The notes: generated by a model from the letters alone, not told the origin. A stretch of 64,000 nucleotides of DNA from Kappaphycus alvarezii (GCA_002205965.3 NADL03000101.1:186001-250000), one strand, 5' to 3'. Counted from the stretch's first letter, positions 1 to 12,960 are shown. Made by a program: numbers and translations.

Positions 1-215
1 ATCAATTTGCATCAAATCTCTTTTTCGGCGAGGTGATTTGGCCGCCGAAGATTTCTTCATCGATTTTAACTTGGGCATCCTTTCCGATGCCTTGGCCTAA
101 GTATCAATGCTTGTGTCGTACTCAGACCTCTACATCGTGTCCTTGATAATGTTTGCCGAACGATCCGGACTGTCCGGAAATTTCTTACGAATATTTCGCA
201 TTCGCGATCGGCCAT
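1..215 (-). CDS. 5' end of unrecognised basic protein gene (partial)
   Basis: An ATG at 215-213 opens a nine-codon exon (MADRECEIF) ending at 189, directly followed by a strong donor (GTAAGA, 188-183). A TTAG acceptor at 100-97 closes a 92-nt intron. Phase 0 is kept, and the second exon (96-1) stays open to the window edge, encoding a Lys/Arg/Ser-rich stretch (for example KKSSAAKSPRRKRD) that looks like a nuclear-type basic N-terminus. No family is recognised. Reading straight through the intron instead gives a less coherent protein, so I prefer the spliced model. The start could lie upstream, because the frame is also open to about 287. Seen: ATG, donor, acceptor and open frame. Inferred: that it is a real nuclear protein gene. 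Confidence 0.4.
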
Positions 216-1600
216 ATTTTCGTTCGGTGATACTGACCGGGGCCTAGAGAAAGAAGAAAGAGAAGCTTTCAGGTCTTTAATGTGCAAGTTGACTGGTTGA
301 TGAGAAAGGAGAGAATCAGTGCCGGGAAGGCGGGGATGGCATTCAAGGGGAGAGGCGGAAGGTCAGGCGAATTGGAACACAATGTGCAAGATGGGGGGGT
401 GGACGATGTCAGGGGGGTGGTGAGGTGACGGCAGTAGCTATCTTAAGGCCATACCCGACGAGTACCTTTGAGTTTTGCACTTTACACTTTGACCTTGGGG
501 CCGCGTCACATGACAAAGCGTCCTGTACCTACCCCTTCACCTGTACATGAGGTTTTTTGATTATTTTTTTTATTTGGCAGTGACATGATTATTTTATAAT
601 GCCAAGTGGCCAGATAGGGAATGTTAGATTTTCACTGGGCCGGCCCAGATGGAAAATTTGAGATCCCGCCATGCTGGGTGCCTGGACACATGATGTGTTA
701 CCCACCCCAGTTGCCTGTCAACGGCCGATTAATTTTGGAATTCGGTAGCCGACATACAGTAAATACCCGGCCAACACTTCTGATGTCTCGTCGCCGAGTC
801 GTCGCGGCGCCTCAGTCTCGAGGGCAGCTCCTGTGGTATGATGGTGCTATACACCTTGTTTTTCTATTGCATTTAGGGAGCAGAATGGGGGCTTAAATGT
901 CACATTTTTGCGGAAGCTTAAGAATAGCCAAAACAGCCCAGGGACACCTGTTTCATAGCCAAGGTGGACAACCAAGACCAATTTGGACACACATATACAT
1001 GGACAACTCATACACGTGGGCATGGAAAAAAACATACGTCTAATCATGCTAACTATAGCAAGTGGCCGTGAGCCTGTAAACGCTGTGGACAATCTAACAA
1101 GTTTACAGTACAAATTTACTGTCAGCTAACTTCAAATATTTTCAGGTTCTGCTGAGATTGTTTACTATCTCCCACGCCCGGCCAATATCTATCGGGATAG
1201 CGAAACCGCCACCGAAACACATGAACTGAGTGGACCAAAGCTACGTTTTGTTGCCATCTCGCACAGTGATGGCAGCACACAATTACTGCCCCTATATGGC
1301 CATTTTTGGGAGCTTTTCCGCTACTCGACCACTTTTACTGAAGTTAAGCATAGTTGAAGAAAGGTCTATGGTGAACCAACCGACACACAGCATTTTTGAG
1401 GGTACTTGGGTGAGAGCTGATGAATACAGGAGTATTTTCAAGATAGGAGGATTTGACGTCCAATAAAAGGTCAAATATCTACTCGGTGGACTCAACGCGA
1501 GATCTGTTGATATTCGGTTGCACCCGCTGTTTGACCCATCGATAAAACCGTCATCTCTCCCAGTTTCCTATGACATCAACGTATCCTCGCCATTTCAGGA
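216..1600. other. Intergenic stretch, no supported gene
   Basis: Only short open frames on both strands, none with family motifs. A TACAGTA-type motif occurs near 1105. Two consecutive plus-strand frames (1230-1466 and 1518-1802) are open, but they use non-ATG starts and lie opposite the tentative minus-strand exons described next, so I do not call them. Confidence 0.4.
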
Positions 1601-1603
1601 GAG

Positions 1604-1908
1604 CTATATTTTAATTGGATCACGGAAAGTGCGAACCTTTGCCAATGCAGCAGAAAAGATGAAGAGGAGGGAGTTAGCGACGAAAGTGGCTGCCATTCCT
1701 GGCGAGATCCGGCCGAAACATTCGAGGTTAGAATTGAATTTTTCGCCGCTGATTTTTGACCCGCTAGGTTCACATTCCGAGACATCATCCAAGTTCGTAT
1801 AGAAGTAAATGGCAGCTGTCGCGTCTATCAGCGGTTGTGCTACTTGGAGATTGAAGACTCGCTTGTACCAGAAACTTGGCTGCGCTATTTGGTACATATG
1901 TGCGGTGC
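1604..1908 (-). CDS. Tentative two-exon minus-strand gene fragment
   Basis: A minus-strand exon begins after a good acceptor (TTTTACAG ending at 1909) and runs to a GTGAAC donor at 1773. An intron of about 84 nt contains a TTCTAAC branch-like site and ends at GGCAG (1690). The last exon ends in a stop at 1604-1606 and encodes a hydrophobic stretch (NSLLFIFSAALAKV) that could be a membrane helix. The first exon contains AQPLIDATAAIYFYTN. No protein family is recognised and no initiator exon was found. The support is only the coherent phase across the junction and the branch/acceptor spacing. Confidence 0.22.
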
Positions 1909-2539
1909 CTGTAAAATGTCCTAACACACAACAGGAAGAATTTAGCCATCAGATTTAAAAATAATTTTGTAGTCACTCCACAGTGTTGATATGTACATAT
2001 CAAAGTAAAGAATGATTTTTTCAGAAATAGTTCTAATACGTTTTGATTCGTTCACGGTAAATTTCTCTCGGTAAGACTGGTTGTCCCCTCAAGTTGGGTC
2101 TTTGATAGTGCTCCTTCTGTTAGAGCCTTCGTCTTTTGTCGCCATCCTACTAACTTTTAGGTCCCCCTTTTCCTCTTTCCCTTCTATCGTAGGTCACTGT
2201 AAGTTAGCGCGCTTCAGGGACTTATCGCGAGGCACATTTGACTTGAGTATATGCGGAATGCCGGTGACGTCCATCCTACTACACTACACTGTATTCGGAA
2301 GTGGTCAGGGCTTTGACTCAATCATCCTGTTGAGTAGTTAAAAGTAAACAAAAACAGTTGCCTTATATCCTTCTTCCGTAGCTATCAAGAACAAAAACGA
2401 CCACACAGACCTTGCATAATTTATGCTATCTGCCTTTGGAAGCTCGTTTTCTTCCTTCTTCACGACAAAATTATGATGTGAAGGCGTACTGTGAGCATTT
2501 GAGTGTATCTTTGTATCTTCTGTCAAGTTAAAGGAATGG

Positions 2540-4700
2540 AATACCGGGACGAGAGCTGGCTCGAGATTTTGAATATCCCAGGCTATAGTATCCGCGTCCT
2601 TAAGGGACCTAACCAGCTCTCTCTGGTTCTATTCATTCAGATGTTCAACTTTCTAGGCGAGCAGACCGGGCCGGTCTGCCTCTTCGTCTTCCCCGGGTGA
2701 GTTTTCTCCCTCCACCTATTTCCCTAAATCCTGTTCGAGCGGCCCATTTTCAGAATCCTCAATGCTGATTACTGCTCTTTCTCCGACCCGCCGTAACTAC
2801 AACCCGACTCTGAGGACAAAGAAGCAGGAAACTGCTTGCTTTCGGACTCCACAGGGTACATAAAGTACTCAATAGGAGTACGCGCCCCTTAGATCATGCA
2901 AGGCTTACCAGGTAGAGGTAACCGCGTCTTATTCTTACCAAGAATCAAGGTAGTCTGCTGATTTCCATAATTAATGTTTGTCTGCAGAGATTCAAGGGTC
3001 GGACTGTCGATAATTGAATCCAATGGAAAACTATGTACCACAAGAAAGTCCACTGGCACAACTACAGATTTAGAGAACACCAGGACATCATCGATGCGAC
3101 TGAAGACTTGCCCAACAGGTCTATATATGAACATCTGTTGCTGTCAGAGCTAAAGCCAGTTTCTCACAAAATTCTCACGTCATGAGATTTGTGACGGCAC
3201 CCTTGTAAAACGAGGCGTGGGTCTCATTCTTGTGCGTATTCACGGTAAAAACCTTCAAGCGGCCTCCCCAACGGGACATCCGTAGAGACCTGTGATACTG
3301 GTACGGTCTTTGCAACCAAGTTCTTGAGTTGCTTCTTAGGCTGTTTTGCGTCCCTCCGAAGAAGAAGACCGAAATTTATACCTGAATTTGTCGAAGCGAG
3401 CTTCGCGACAACGTTATACTTCTCAGCGTGATTATACTAGCCATTGGGCGTTTTTCTAGTCTTATGGTACTTTTTCTTCCTCCTTCTGGATACTGGGAGT
3501 GCCAAAGGCGGACGAACTATCGGGATTCTTTTCATATGGGAGTCGATGTCCGTTAAGTTTTCTCTTCTCTTCTTCGGTATGACCCGACCACTAACATTCC
3601 ATTTGAAGGCTGCCACAACGACGCTACTCCTTGATTTTTGCTTGAAGCCCAGAGACTCTTACTCCGTTCTCCACCTGAGCTTCAGTTCCGTTCTAGACTC
3701 AGCTCTTGCTCCTGGGATTCCAATTAAAAGGTCCCCGCCATGCCGGTCTTCCCTCCAGCATGTCGCTTCTGAATTGCATCGCTTCCCGCAATTTGTACAG
3801 CAGTTATTCCTCGTGCATTTAATAGTGATATTCGGCCCCCTTCTGTAGTAGCTTCAACTGAACTTCGCGTCGGATCGGCTGCTTGAATGGCCTTCCCAAA
3901 TTTCTGTTTCAAGAATAAGAGCAGATCTATGAAATTTATACCAAGATAATACTCCTTTTCTTCGAGCTGCTACCCTTGCGAGCTCGAGCAGCAGTTCTCT
4001 TCAAGACCATCTCCAGGGGCACCAGCTTCATGGGTTCCTCTTCCTTTTCTCTATTGTAGAAAATAGGCTTATGTCTGATCTAGAAGTCGTCTTTGGCCTT
4101 CTCTAGCTCTCTGTAGTCTGTAGGAGTCCATCACACAATCAAATGTGCCAAATACGGGTTTCTCGCAACTGCCTTGAGTGTAAGACCATATAAATTGGCA
4201 TTTTTGAAGACCATTCTATTGTAAAGAGATTTAATCCTTTCCAGAGACCATTTTAGGTCTCAGCGTTGCAGTCTCAGTGTCCTGAACCCCTTCCTCAGGG
4301 TTCACCTTTTTTGTAAATTCCGCAAAAACCTCCATACTTAAGACCTCATATGCTTTAGGTTCCTCCGTCAAAGATCCGTCGCTTGCGAATGACTCATGGT
4401 AGAAGTAAAATGCAGCCCTCTTCAGATGACATAGAATCTGGAGGGCCCTCTTGGCGTCTTTTTTGCCTCGCATCACCAAGTTTTCGAACACATAAAGGAA
4501 GCGGGCGATATACGAAGAATGGGAATCATCCACAGAGAGGTAAGCAGGGTTGCATTCCGTCATTTTATCGCACCTTGGATATGATAACCTGTAATTATTA
4601 TTTTTGTCCTTCATTTTACTACCTTTTAGCCAAGCGTAACCTACTGTTTCGCCTCTCCTTGGCACGCACGACACATTGCAGTAAATTTACTGTACTGTGT
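2540..4700 (-). mobile_element. Ty3/gypsy-type LTR retrotransposon fossil (gag-protease part)
   Basis: Read on the minus strand from right to left, 4674-4231 encodes a Gag-like, Glu/Lys-rich protein. Further along, 3250-2889 encodes a retropepsin-like region with the pattern VPVDFLVV followed by SPTLESLQTNINYGNQ, which is typical of Ty3/gypsy proteases, where the flap and the second hydrophobic motif precede a tract of basic and acidic residues. A Ser/Glu-rich linker lies at about 2880-2560. No reverse transcriptase, RNase H, integrase or LTR was found. The copy is old, truncated and broken several times. Boundaries are approximate. Confidence 0.6.
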
Positions 4701-6452
4701 CTCATGGAAGGGTTACAGTGTATGATTTATAACCATAGATAATCTGGGAAGATACAGTACATTACACTACCAGGCCAGGAGATGCACGTGCGCCGCATAA
4801 ACCATGTAACCCGCAAGGGCACTGGCAGTGTAATGAAACAACATAATGAATTTACTTTAATTTTCAAATTATAAGTTTGGGTAGCGGTTATCTACCTGAA
4901 GAAAGATTTCAGGTGAGGGAATAGCAAACTATTGGGAATAGAGACCCGCAAAGGGCATGGATAATAAATTGAGAGGGCAGAGGTATAATGAGACAGTATG
5001 ATTTCCTCTCAAGCAGTCGTTATTTGAATTAAGCACCAATGTCCAGAGGTGCTGGTATATAGTTCAACTTAAACATTAGATAATTCGTACGAATGTTGAA
5101 TGCATCTCTTCACGTATAGGCTTTTGGCGCTGCATGCGATATATTTGGGGCTGAAGATAATAGCGTGATTTATCAAAAATAAATCTTGTGACCCCAAAAC
5201 GTGCGTGTGGAATAGGAAAAAGTGACGTAAATTATTAGCATAAGCTCATAGAAGTTTGTAAAGGAGATCTCAATGAGAATCCGAGCAAATGTGTGCTGTT
5301 CTTCCTATCCAGTCAAATTAATCTATTCACCTAATGATACCAAGTATTTGACCTTTTATCTGCAAAAGTATTATAGCTGATCATTGCAAACAATAGGGAT
5401 ACAGAGGATATGCATTCTAAGAGGAGTGGTCTTAAAACAATGTAATACGATGGATTGGGGCTACTCAGGTTGAAAAAGATCCCCGTCGTGAAACAGCACG
5501 CGAGCAAGAAAAGCAGTGGAAATACTTCATCAGATAACATAACTGGGGCGCTGTAACATTTGACCCTTTCCATGACTGAATTGGGGTGCAAACTGAAACG
5601 CCATAAAAACAGAAGAAAAGCCAGAATGTGCTGTTATGAGCTCAGCAGATCGGACTGGAGCTCGTTTCAATGCGATCGCGACTTAGCCTCTGAATCTTTT
5701 GATGAAAGTATAATTAAAGTGTAGTATCGTGGCAACTTGAGAAAATGGATGGAAATTATTACCGCGTTTGTTCAATTCAATGTGTCGCAAGGAGCTGATA
5801 TTTGTGGAAGGGAACAGTAATTTTCAGCAGCCAGATATTTCAGAAATCCTGTCTTGAGTAGCGCAAAATTTTTGGTGGCAGATGTAGGAGCTGGCTAGTT
5901 TTTAATTGTATGAGACCAGTGAAAATATTATTGCATATAATATTCTATTACAACGAAGAACTGGTACACTCCAGGCTGTGACAGCGAAAGTTTTCCATTA
6001 CTGGCGTTTCATTGAATGTCCCTTTTGCGGTTGGTAATGACATCGGGCTTAAGCGAGTCTAAGTACAAGAGATCGAGTCTAATAAGCACTGTAACGTCTG
6101 TAGAGACGACACCACGCGTGACGAAAATATGTCATATGCCAAATGAGGTTACAATAGAGACTCTTTGTGTATTGGGTTAGTCAAACACTTCGTTAGCAAA
6201 TCAAAGACGCTTTCCGGTTCTCTTAAAACGAGTAAATTAGCATCTTTATTACGTAAAGTGCACAGAGAATGTAGAATCATCCTGACAGACTCAAGAATAA
6301 GGGCTTTCGGTTAATCAGGAGGAATTTGAATTCAAAATTGGCGATATAGACAGCGCCGACAGAGCTTCGAGTTACTTAAATATGATGTATCGTATAGTCG
6401 CATTGTGAGATTAAATGCGATGCGCTCTGCCAGCTCGATTCTAGCATTGCCT

Positions 6453-6713
6453 TCAAAAACCTATCGAAGGGACACCTTGATGAAAAAGGGGGAGAATTTC
6501 TTTTCCCTGATACACTGCAGATAAGTTTCTGGTGCCGTAGATATCTGTACTCTGTTCAGAAACATTATATTTCAGCTGATCTCTCATCTGTTTCTTCACA
6601 ATCTGGTCTTTTTTTCTTTTGTAGCACGTAAAAGTCGAGGAGATCTGCTTCTGTTTAATGGAGAATATTTCTATCTCTAATTCATTGTCGCTGCTTTTTC
6701 CCCTCCTGTTCGC
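6453..6713 (-). CDS. Tentative exon, unrecognised charged protein
   Basis: The minus strand is open for 86 codons between in-frame stops, with a charged and apparently non-random product (for example CYKRKKDQIVKKQMRDQLKY, then YGTRNLSAVYQGKEILPLF). It is too long to be dismissed in AT-rich DNA but not long enough to be proof. No ATG begins it; an AACAG acceptor-like site lies at its upstream edge, and a GGTGTCC or GGTTTTT donor-like site near its end. No domain is recognised. It could be a middle exon of a gene on the minus strand together with the segment at 7871-8040, but no connection could be traced. Confidence 0.2.
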   Translation of the reverse strand, partial: ANRRGKSSDNELEIEIFSIKQKQISSTFTCYKRKKDQIVKKQMRDQLKYNVSEQSTDIYGTRNLSAVYQGKEILPLFHQGVPSIGF

Positions 6714-7209
6714 TTAGGCCAGGATGATTTACCACTTGCTGGGAGAGGTAGATAGCCACTGAAAGACATGATCGATATTATCGACGATATTGTTGGCGAC
6801 ATGACGCTTGGGGGTCCCACGGGAAAAGTTTCCACTGCAGTATTGAAAAATTTAGACTGATTCGCAGGTGAAGCAACATAGTCTTTTTCAGAAGATATAA
6901 ATATGTACCCATCGATCAGTGGGCGTTAAACGATAAGATAAAGTTGTGTTGACTTCGAATTGCATAAAACTTCAATGTGATTCTCTTCCATTGACCTTAA
7001 AGAAAATTATTTTCGCGGAAAGTCGGCAATACTTCACTTCTTTGAAAATTCGTTAGGCTGCGCCTTTTTTGATGTATCTAAGTTTGCTCCCGCTAGGTTA
7101 TCAAATTTGTATTGTAGAAAATCTTGGTCATTATGATCTGAAATATCGCGAGTGCAGGCTATGTCTGATGTAGAACGGAAGACGAAGGTTGCTATACTTT
7201 TTTCTTCAG

Positions 7210-7385
7210 GAAATTACTGGATAGAGACTTGCGAGTTGAGCAATCTGATTCGATTGAAACGGAATTGGGGGCCTGCACTGGTGTTCGATGGACTAGTCTC
7301 TCTCCTGATCTTTTGAATTGTCAAACTCTCAACATCTTGTTGCGCTCCGAGCTAAAGAGAATCAGACTTATATTAAACAAACATG
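7210..7385 (+). CDS. Tentative splice-bounded exon, unrecognised
   Basis: A textbook polypyrimidine acceptor (ACTTTTTTCTTCAG ending at 7209) precedes an open segment ending at a GTAAAG donor (7386). The product includes SLSPDLLNCQTLNILLRSEL. One continuation through an acceptor near 7449 stays open for a further 20-odd codons (LANALLKNRVFLRLNPTCEM) before a stop, which would make this the 3' end of a gene. Nothing identifies a family, and a plus-strand gene here would be flanked by minus-strand candidates, so chance remains a real alternative. Confidence 0.22.
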
Positions 7386-7870
7386 GTAAAGAATTGATCT
7401 TGACGCATTATTTGTAGATTAAAGTGCTTGAATAAAAACTCTTGTAAAGGACTGGCAAACGCCTTGTTGAAGAACAGAGTCTTTTTGCGGCTGAATCCAA
7501 CTTGTGAAATGGAATAGTTTTCAAGTAGCATTGTAGGTACTTATCTTAGTCAATGGCTCTAAATGTCTCATTTTACGGTAAATTTGATCCTCGAAACTGC
7601 GGGTAACGTTGAGATCACCTTCGAGTCTACAAGAGAGCTATCTAAGTCCGGACCGGAGCGTTATTGAAGATCAAAGGTTAGAAACGAGGAATTTCTACAG
7701 TCCTCCAGGGACTTAAAGACGAAAGAAAGGGTACAGGTTTTAAATAATTGACTAATGTTTGTCAAAAGTTAGCTGTATGTTAATTTAAGTGTCTGAGTCT
7801 GGACAGTAGGTGAGCATCGTGTCAGCGAGGTCAGAACTCATTGTGTCTGGCTTGGCGTGAACTTACTTAC

Positions 7871-8040
7871 TGTTGGTAGGAGCTGATGCAGTCTGGATAA
7901 CAACTGAAAGATAATTTTCAACAGACACAGGTGCAATGTTGAACTGCTTCATCAAATCATTGTTTTCCTGGAAAAGCTCCATAAACATCTTGAAAAATGA
8001 CACTAAATCCTTCCCATGATTCTTTGCACGGTATGGGTGT
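7871..8040 (-). CDS. Tentative exon, faint similarity to class I cyclic-nucleotide phosphodiesterase
   Basis: The minus-strand exon lies between an AAAG acceptor-like site (ending at 8041) and a strong GTAAGTAAGT donor starting at 7870. It encodes HPYRAKNHGKDLVSFFKMF, later IAPVSVENYLSVVIQTASAP. The block PYRAKNHGKDL has the same spacing as the PDEase_I signature NPYHNxxHAxDV, but the first metal-ligand His position is Arg. About 120 bases upstream, another open stretch (PPILVRLLKDVTDIYG, about 8240-8150) resembles what precedes that motif in the family, but no valid donor joins them. The downstream HD motif was not found. This is a weak family suggestion only. Confidence 0.22.
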
Positions 8041-10429
8041 CTTTAAAATCCTAATAGATCCAATTGAATGCCTTAAGATTTTTTTTTGACTTGAATTAAC
8101 GCATTATAACTGAAAACAGGGCCTCTCTGTTGATTTATAAGCATCCGTAAATATCTGTAACGTCCTTGAGCAATCGGACCAAAATAGGAGGTTTCTTACA
8201 CAACTCTTCAGTGGAAACATATCGGATCTGCAGTAATTTGAGATTTATAGTGCTTCTATTTTATGAAATGTGCTTCTCCACCGATCAGGTCGAAATCCAG
8301 AACAACAGGCACTTAACTCTAAGAACTTCTGCGCAATCGTTTTTATATTCTTCTTATTCTTCTGTGATCTTCATGAAATTTGAGTGAACAGCGCGGATAG
8401 AATCGATGCAAGTAGCGGTAGGCATACTAAATGATAATCACGGAGAAATGCTAATATGGAAAACGGAGAAAGTGAGTAGCACACAAGCATTCGGTGAGCC
8501 CAAGCTCTTGGGCAAGAAAATGTGCCAAGAAGTATGCATAAGTAGGTAGAACAAATGTGTAGTATGTAAGAGTCGAATTAGGGAAGGTTAACAGCAAACG
8601 AGGATATCGGTTTACTTAACTTTTCCTCGTTGCTTCCCGAAAATTTGATTGGCGATGAGGGCATGTTAAACTAGGGCTACGCAAGTCATGCAAAAGCATA
8701 TCATTGCTGATAGCAGTACAATATTAATTAAAGTAGATGTGTCTCTACAAAATACGTAATAAAGTTAAATATTTATACGTTAGTTCACACCAGGATAAAC
8801 CAATAACCGAAAATTTTGGGGTTTAAAATTAAACTTGATCCAAATAACATTGGCCTCATTTAGTTCGAACAGTCAACCTGTGGAGGAATTTTATCATAAC
8901 AGCCGTTCATCCACATAATAGAAAACGAACGAGCGGGTATCTTCTTATGCGAATCTCTAGTACCGTGGGCACTTCCGCCCATCCTGCAACCATAAGACCC
9001 AATTCCTGCTTTGAGCCCTCGAAACATGACTAGTCCCCCACTTTCCCACATTATTTCGCCATCTGCCATTTATACCCAACACAACGAGATTATTGTACCC
9101 ATTTAATGTCCAAATGAATTTTCCCTCTGCAACCTACCAACCGCGCCTCTAAAAAAATAATACTTTGCAAGCATCTAGATGTTAAAGGATGATAACTGTT
9201 TCTATCCTATCTAGCGCGCCCCATAAGATTTTACTGGTGTTTTACAATTGAAAATACTGGGGAAGTGGGCAGATAGCCTCAGATTCAAAGCATAGGTATC
9301 CAAACTGCATGTATATTAGAAGCTTTGGAACTGGAAGCGAGGGTTTCTCTATGAAAACTGTTCCGTTCACATTATCGATAACTTATAAAGGGCCAGCCTG
9401 GCTAGATTTCTGTAACTATCCAAAATATCCCGCTAAATGGAGCCAATTTTCTTCAATCTGCCGAATATTTCATTTTACAAAAGCTTGAAAGTACTTTGGA
9501 AAGGTCGAGGGGGCGATTATAGGAATGAATGTATCCATCATGGAACGTAAATCTCCTCGAGTAGAAAGCTTGTATAAATCGGTAAAATATTTACCCCAAG
9601 ACTGATAGCTGCTATATTTTGTGACGTAATAGCCCCAACAGACCATATTTGAATTCAAAATGCACGCAGGGCGATGACTGGAACTGTTATTTGACTGAAT
9701 TTCAATCTTTGATGTGAAATGAGGCATCCAATACATGAATTGCAACACATTTTTCTAATAATCATGATAAATGTATGGAAAAGGAGCTATATGGGAGAAA
9801 ATAAAGACTAGTAGTGAGTCTTTTTTCAATTTTTTTACTCAATAATTTGATGAAAGTCCCTCACTTTGGCCCGCTTAATTATGCATCTTAATATTAAGGA
9901 TTGTGTAATTAAGTTTTTTAAACTAAATTAAATTAAGTTTGAAAACATATTAGCCTAATTTACTTTTGCTTAAACCTCCTTTTGCATGTGCACAATGAAA
10001 TAACTCTGTTCCAATTGATGCATTAGGATATTTTTTATGCCAAAAAGTATCGGCTGAGTACAATGCCGCTGGCCTCGTCAGTTGAATAGAAACTATCTAT
10101 TGACGGCCCATCAGAGGCCATGAACAGTAATTACAGGCGCCGGGTTCAGACAAGGTAAGGTTCCTGTGTATGGCGTACAGAGATTACTGTATGCCCGGTA
10201 TAGTGCTGTTGATCGTACAGTACTGCGCAGCCCCAGAATCTGAGAGGTGCGTTTGGAAACTTCCAGGCGCATCTCCCATCTGGCATAGCAAAGTACTGTA
10301 CATGACGGAACGTAGACCGTTAGCCTCTCTGTTTATTTTGCATTCTGAGTTCACTTGCTTGTTTTATACCTTTTTGGCTGCGTATATCCTGTCTCGGTTG
10401 CTTTGTTGACTGTGGTTTTGACTTAAGTT

Positions 10430-12960
10430 TTCTTTGTTTGTTCTTGGTTGCTTTGTCAGTCCCGGGCGAAAACGGGAAATCAGGGGCACAAGGGGTGATC
10501 GGTTCCTAATGCTGGTGGGTCGTGGTGTTGAGGTTGTGGGTGCAGTCGAGGTTTGCGTTGATGTGAGGGAGGGGGTAGAGCTGCACTTGGTCTTTGTGGT
10601 GGTTGGCTTTGATAGGGCCTAGCGTCTTGGCAAGTGCATCTGCTACATTGCGTGCCGTGGGAATATGCATGACCCTGATTTTACCTTTGTGTACATTTTC
10701 GGCGAGGTGATGGACAGCGGTATCGATTAGTTTGCGTCGCTTGGTTGGATAAATGTTTTTTGCCACCTGGATTGCACTGTTGTTGTCGATGTCTAGTTGC
10801 GAGGGGCGTTCGTCGTTGATTCCACAATCTTGAAGGAGACGGCTGAGCCAAAGCGTTTGCTGGACTGCATCCGATCCAGGTACACACTCAGCTTTACATG
10901 TCGACTTGGAGACAATAGGATGTTTTGTACTTGACTACGCTATGGGGGAGCCCCATGCCATGTGTATAGTTCCGGGTCTTGATTTGCGGTCTGTCGCATT
11001 GGCATACTCTGCATCGCTCTAGGGGCGGATATGGTGGCCTATGTGTTCATGATGGGTTCCCCTGCGATAGGAGATGCCAAATGAAGGTGTGGCTTTTAAG
11101 TATTGCATGAGCCACTTGAGAATTTGTTGGTGGGCTTGGTGGGTCGATGCATGTTTTCGGCCAGTTTTTTGACCGCTAAATGTATGTCGGGGCGGGAACT
11201 GTCGGTGGGGTAGCGTAGGTCCACTAATTTGCTTTGGAATCGCTTTGCGACAATGGGGGGGAGGGAAGGGGCTTGCTGGGCTTGCTTTTAATTGATATTT
11301 TGTGGTATGGGGGAATGGCGAGGATTGCTTGGAGCCATTCGCGTCTTGTGGAAGAGACCCTGCACTACGTGTGGCTGTGATATGTGGATGTCGCCGGCTG
11401 GTGTTGTGTTGATGCGCCACTTAAGGTAAGTTGTAGGATTTCCTAGGTTGGAGATGTTGTACTTGAGCTTGAGTGCGGCAAACAGGTCGTCTATATTTTA
11501 TTTGCATCGGGACACGGGGATGAAGTCGTCCATACTTATGGCAACTAGTATTAGGTGGCCGTTCGCTTTTTTAAGAACATACAGAGATCTGCCTAGCTGG
11601 GTTGGTATCAATGTTTCTGAAAATGGCTGACAAGGCCGTTATAGTAGTATTTGTGCCGCGGTTGGTGTGCCGTACAAGCTTTGAAGGATTATGCCCGTGT
11701 GTCCCGGGTGAGAAAGGGTACCGTCAAATCGAGGTTGCTCTATGACATAAACCGGTTTGTCATGGTTGTATGGTTCATGTAGGTAGGCAGCTGAGATGTC
11801 AAAGTGGCCAATGTACCAGTTCTGACGGGCGGATATAGCAAGGAGCATGCAGATTGCGGTTTTTTCTGTCATGGAGGAGGACTTTTGATGGGGTTCGTAA
11901 GGAATGTATGGTTGCATCCTGTCGCCCCGGACAGAGCAGCGGGCTTTGTGTTCTATTTGCAGGGATGGGCCGTGTTCGTAACTGTACGTCATTTTCAATG
12001 GGATGACTTCTGCCGATTTGGGGACTTTGTGTTTGTGGAACCGATTAAATATGTGTTCGCGTTCGAAGGTTGCCAGCTCTTTTTCATGGGCTTCAGACCA
12101 AAGTGACTCGTCGCTGTATTGGTGAGCTTGACGGGTTGTTTGGGGTGGGGTGGGAAGACGTTGTGGCGTTGTCTGCAGTGCGGAGGACTTTGTTCGGTAC
12201 AGTTCTTGTTGGAGATCATACGGGCGGAAGTTGACTGCCCGGGCTTGCATGTATGTGTCCAAATCTGGGTGCCCAACTCGGATGATGGTGTCGTCAACTG
12301 GGCACATGTAGCGCACGAGTATGGCGCGTGGGTCCAGTTTCTTTTTGGGTTTGTGATTTGGGATGTGTCTATATTCTCCGAAGATGAATAGTTTGTGAGG
12401 ATGAGTGGTGGCGGCGTGCCACATTGTTGAGGGTGCCTGGTTGGTGGTGGAGTGTTTCATTAAGTTGTATTTGTAAGCTGTGTCGGCGATTGCGTCTTCT
12501 CAGAATGCCGGTGGTAGTTCGGCGGTGGCGAGTGCTGCTCTTCTTGCATTGAGGAGCGTTAGCTTGATTCGTTCCGCACGGCTGTTTTCCTGCGTTTGGT
12601 AAGGGGTTCTGGGTTTGAGGATTTTTCCCTGGTGCATGTACAGGTTGCATAGGTCCGTTGAGGTGAATAATTTTTCGTTTCCCACTCTGATAGTGTGGGG
12701 TGAGGTTCCGTGGTTGGTGTGAATTATGATCATGTGGACGTGGGTGTAATAGCCAACCTGATCGCTGGTTTTCAGAAATTACAACGTAAGAAAGCGGCTT
12801 TTGTCGTCTATAAACGTGAAGAAATGCTAATTTTTGTGCTTAGACTCCGGGTTTATTGGGCCGCATGTGTCGGGGCTTGTGTAGCTACCGACCGCACAGT
12901 GACTGCGGTTCGGTTTGTAGGGGGTTTAGGGATAAATGCACAGAAAAATGCATTTTTTCT
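10430..12960 (-). mobile_element. Ty1/copia retrotransposon fossil (integrase-RT-RNase H)
   Basis: On the minus strand, from right to left: the integrase core begins at about 12890 (pattern DTCGP, then FFTFIDDKSRF) and continues to 12500. A 273-codon open segment (12460-11639) carries the integrase C-terminal part and the start of the reverse transcriptase, including the hallmark HFDISAAYLHEP. The rest of RT is degraded (11640-10770). An RNase H C-terminal piece at 10766-10506 ends with ARNVADALAKTLG, typical of copia. The block is GC-richer than both flanks. Gag and protease were not found, LTRs were not identified, and several breaks are present. It looks old but less decayed than the copia relics at the right of the window. 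Confidence 0.85.

Larger units (their letters stand above)
4700..10430. other. AT-rich spacer with scattered tentative exons
   Basis: About 5.7 kb without a confidently recognised gene. Composition is visibly more AT-rich than the neighbouring 10.4-13 kb block. The only segments worth separate mention are three splice-bounded or long open segments (6453-6713, 7210-7385, 7871-8040) and a 69-codon ATG ORF at 8860-9069 (minus), whose product starts MADGEIMWESGG and matches no family I know. The right part (10150-10320) is rich in TACTGTA/TACAGTA motifs. Confidence 0.4.

Noticed and set aside
11804-12391. Plus-strand frames of 90-100 codons opposite the copia pol
   Set aside because: They are antisense shadows of a clear minus-strand integrase/RT frame.
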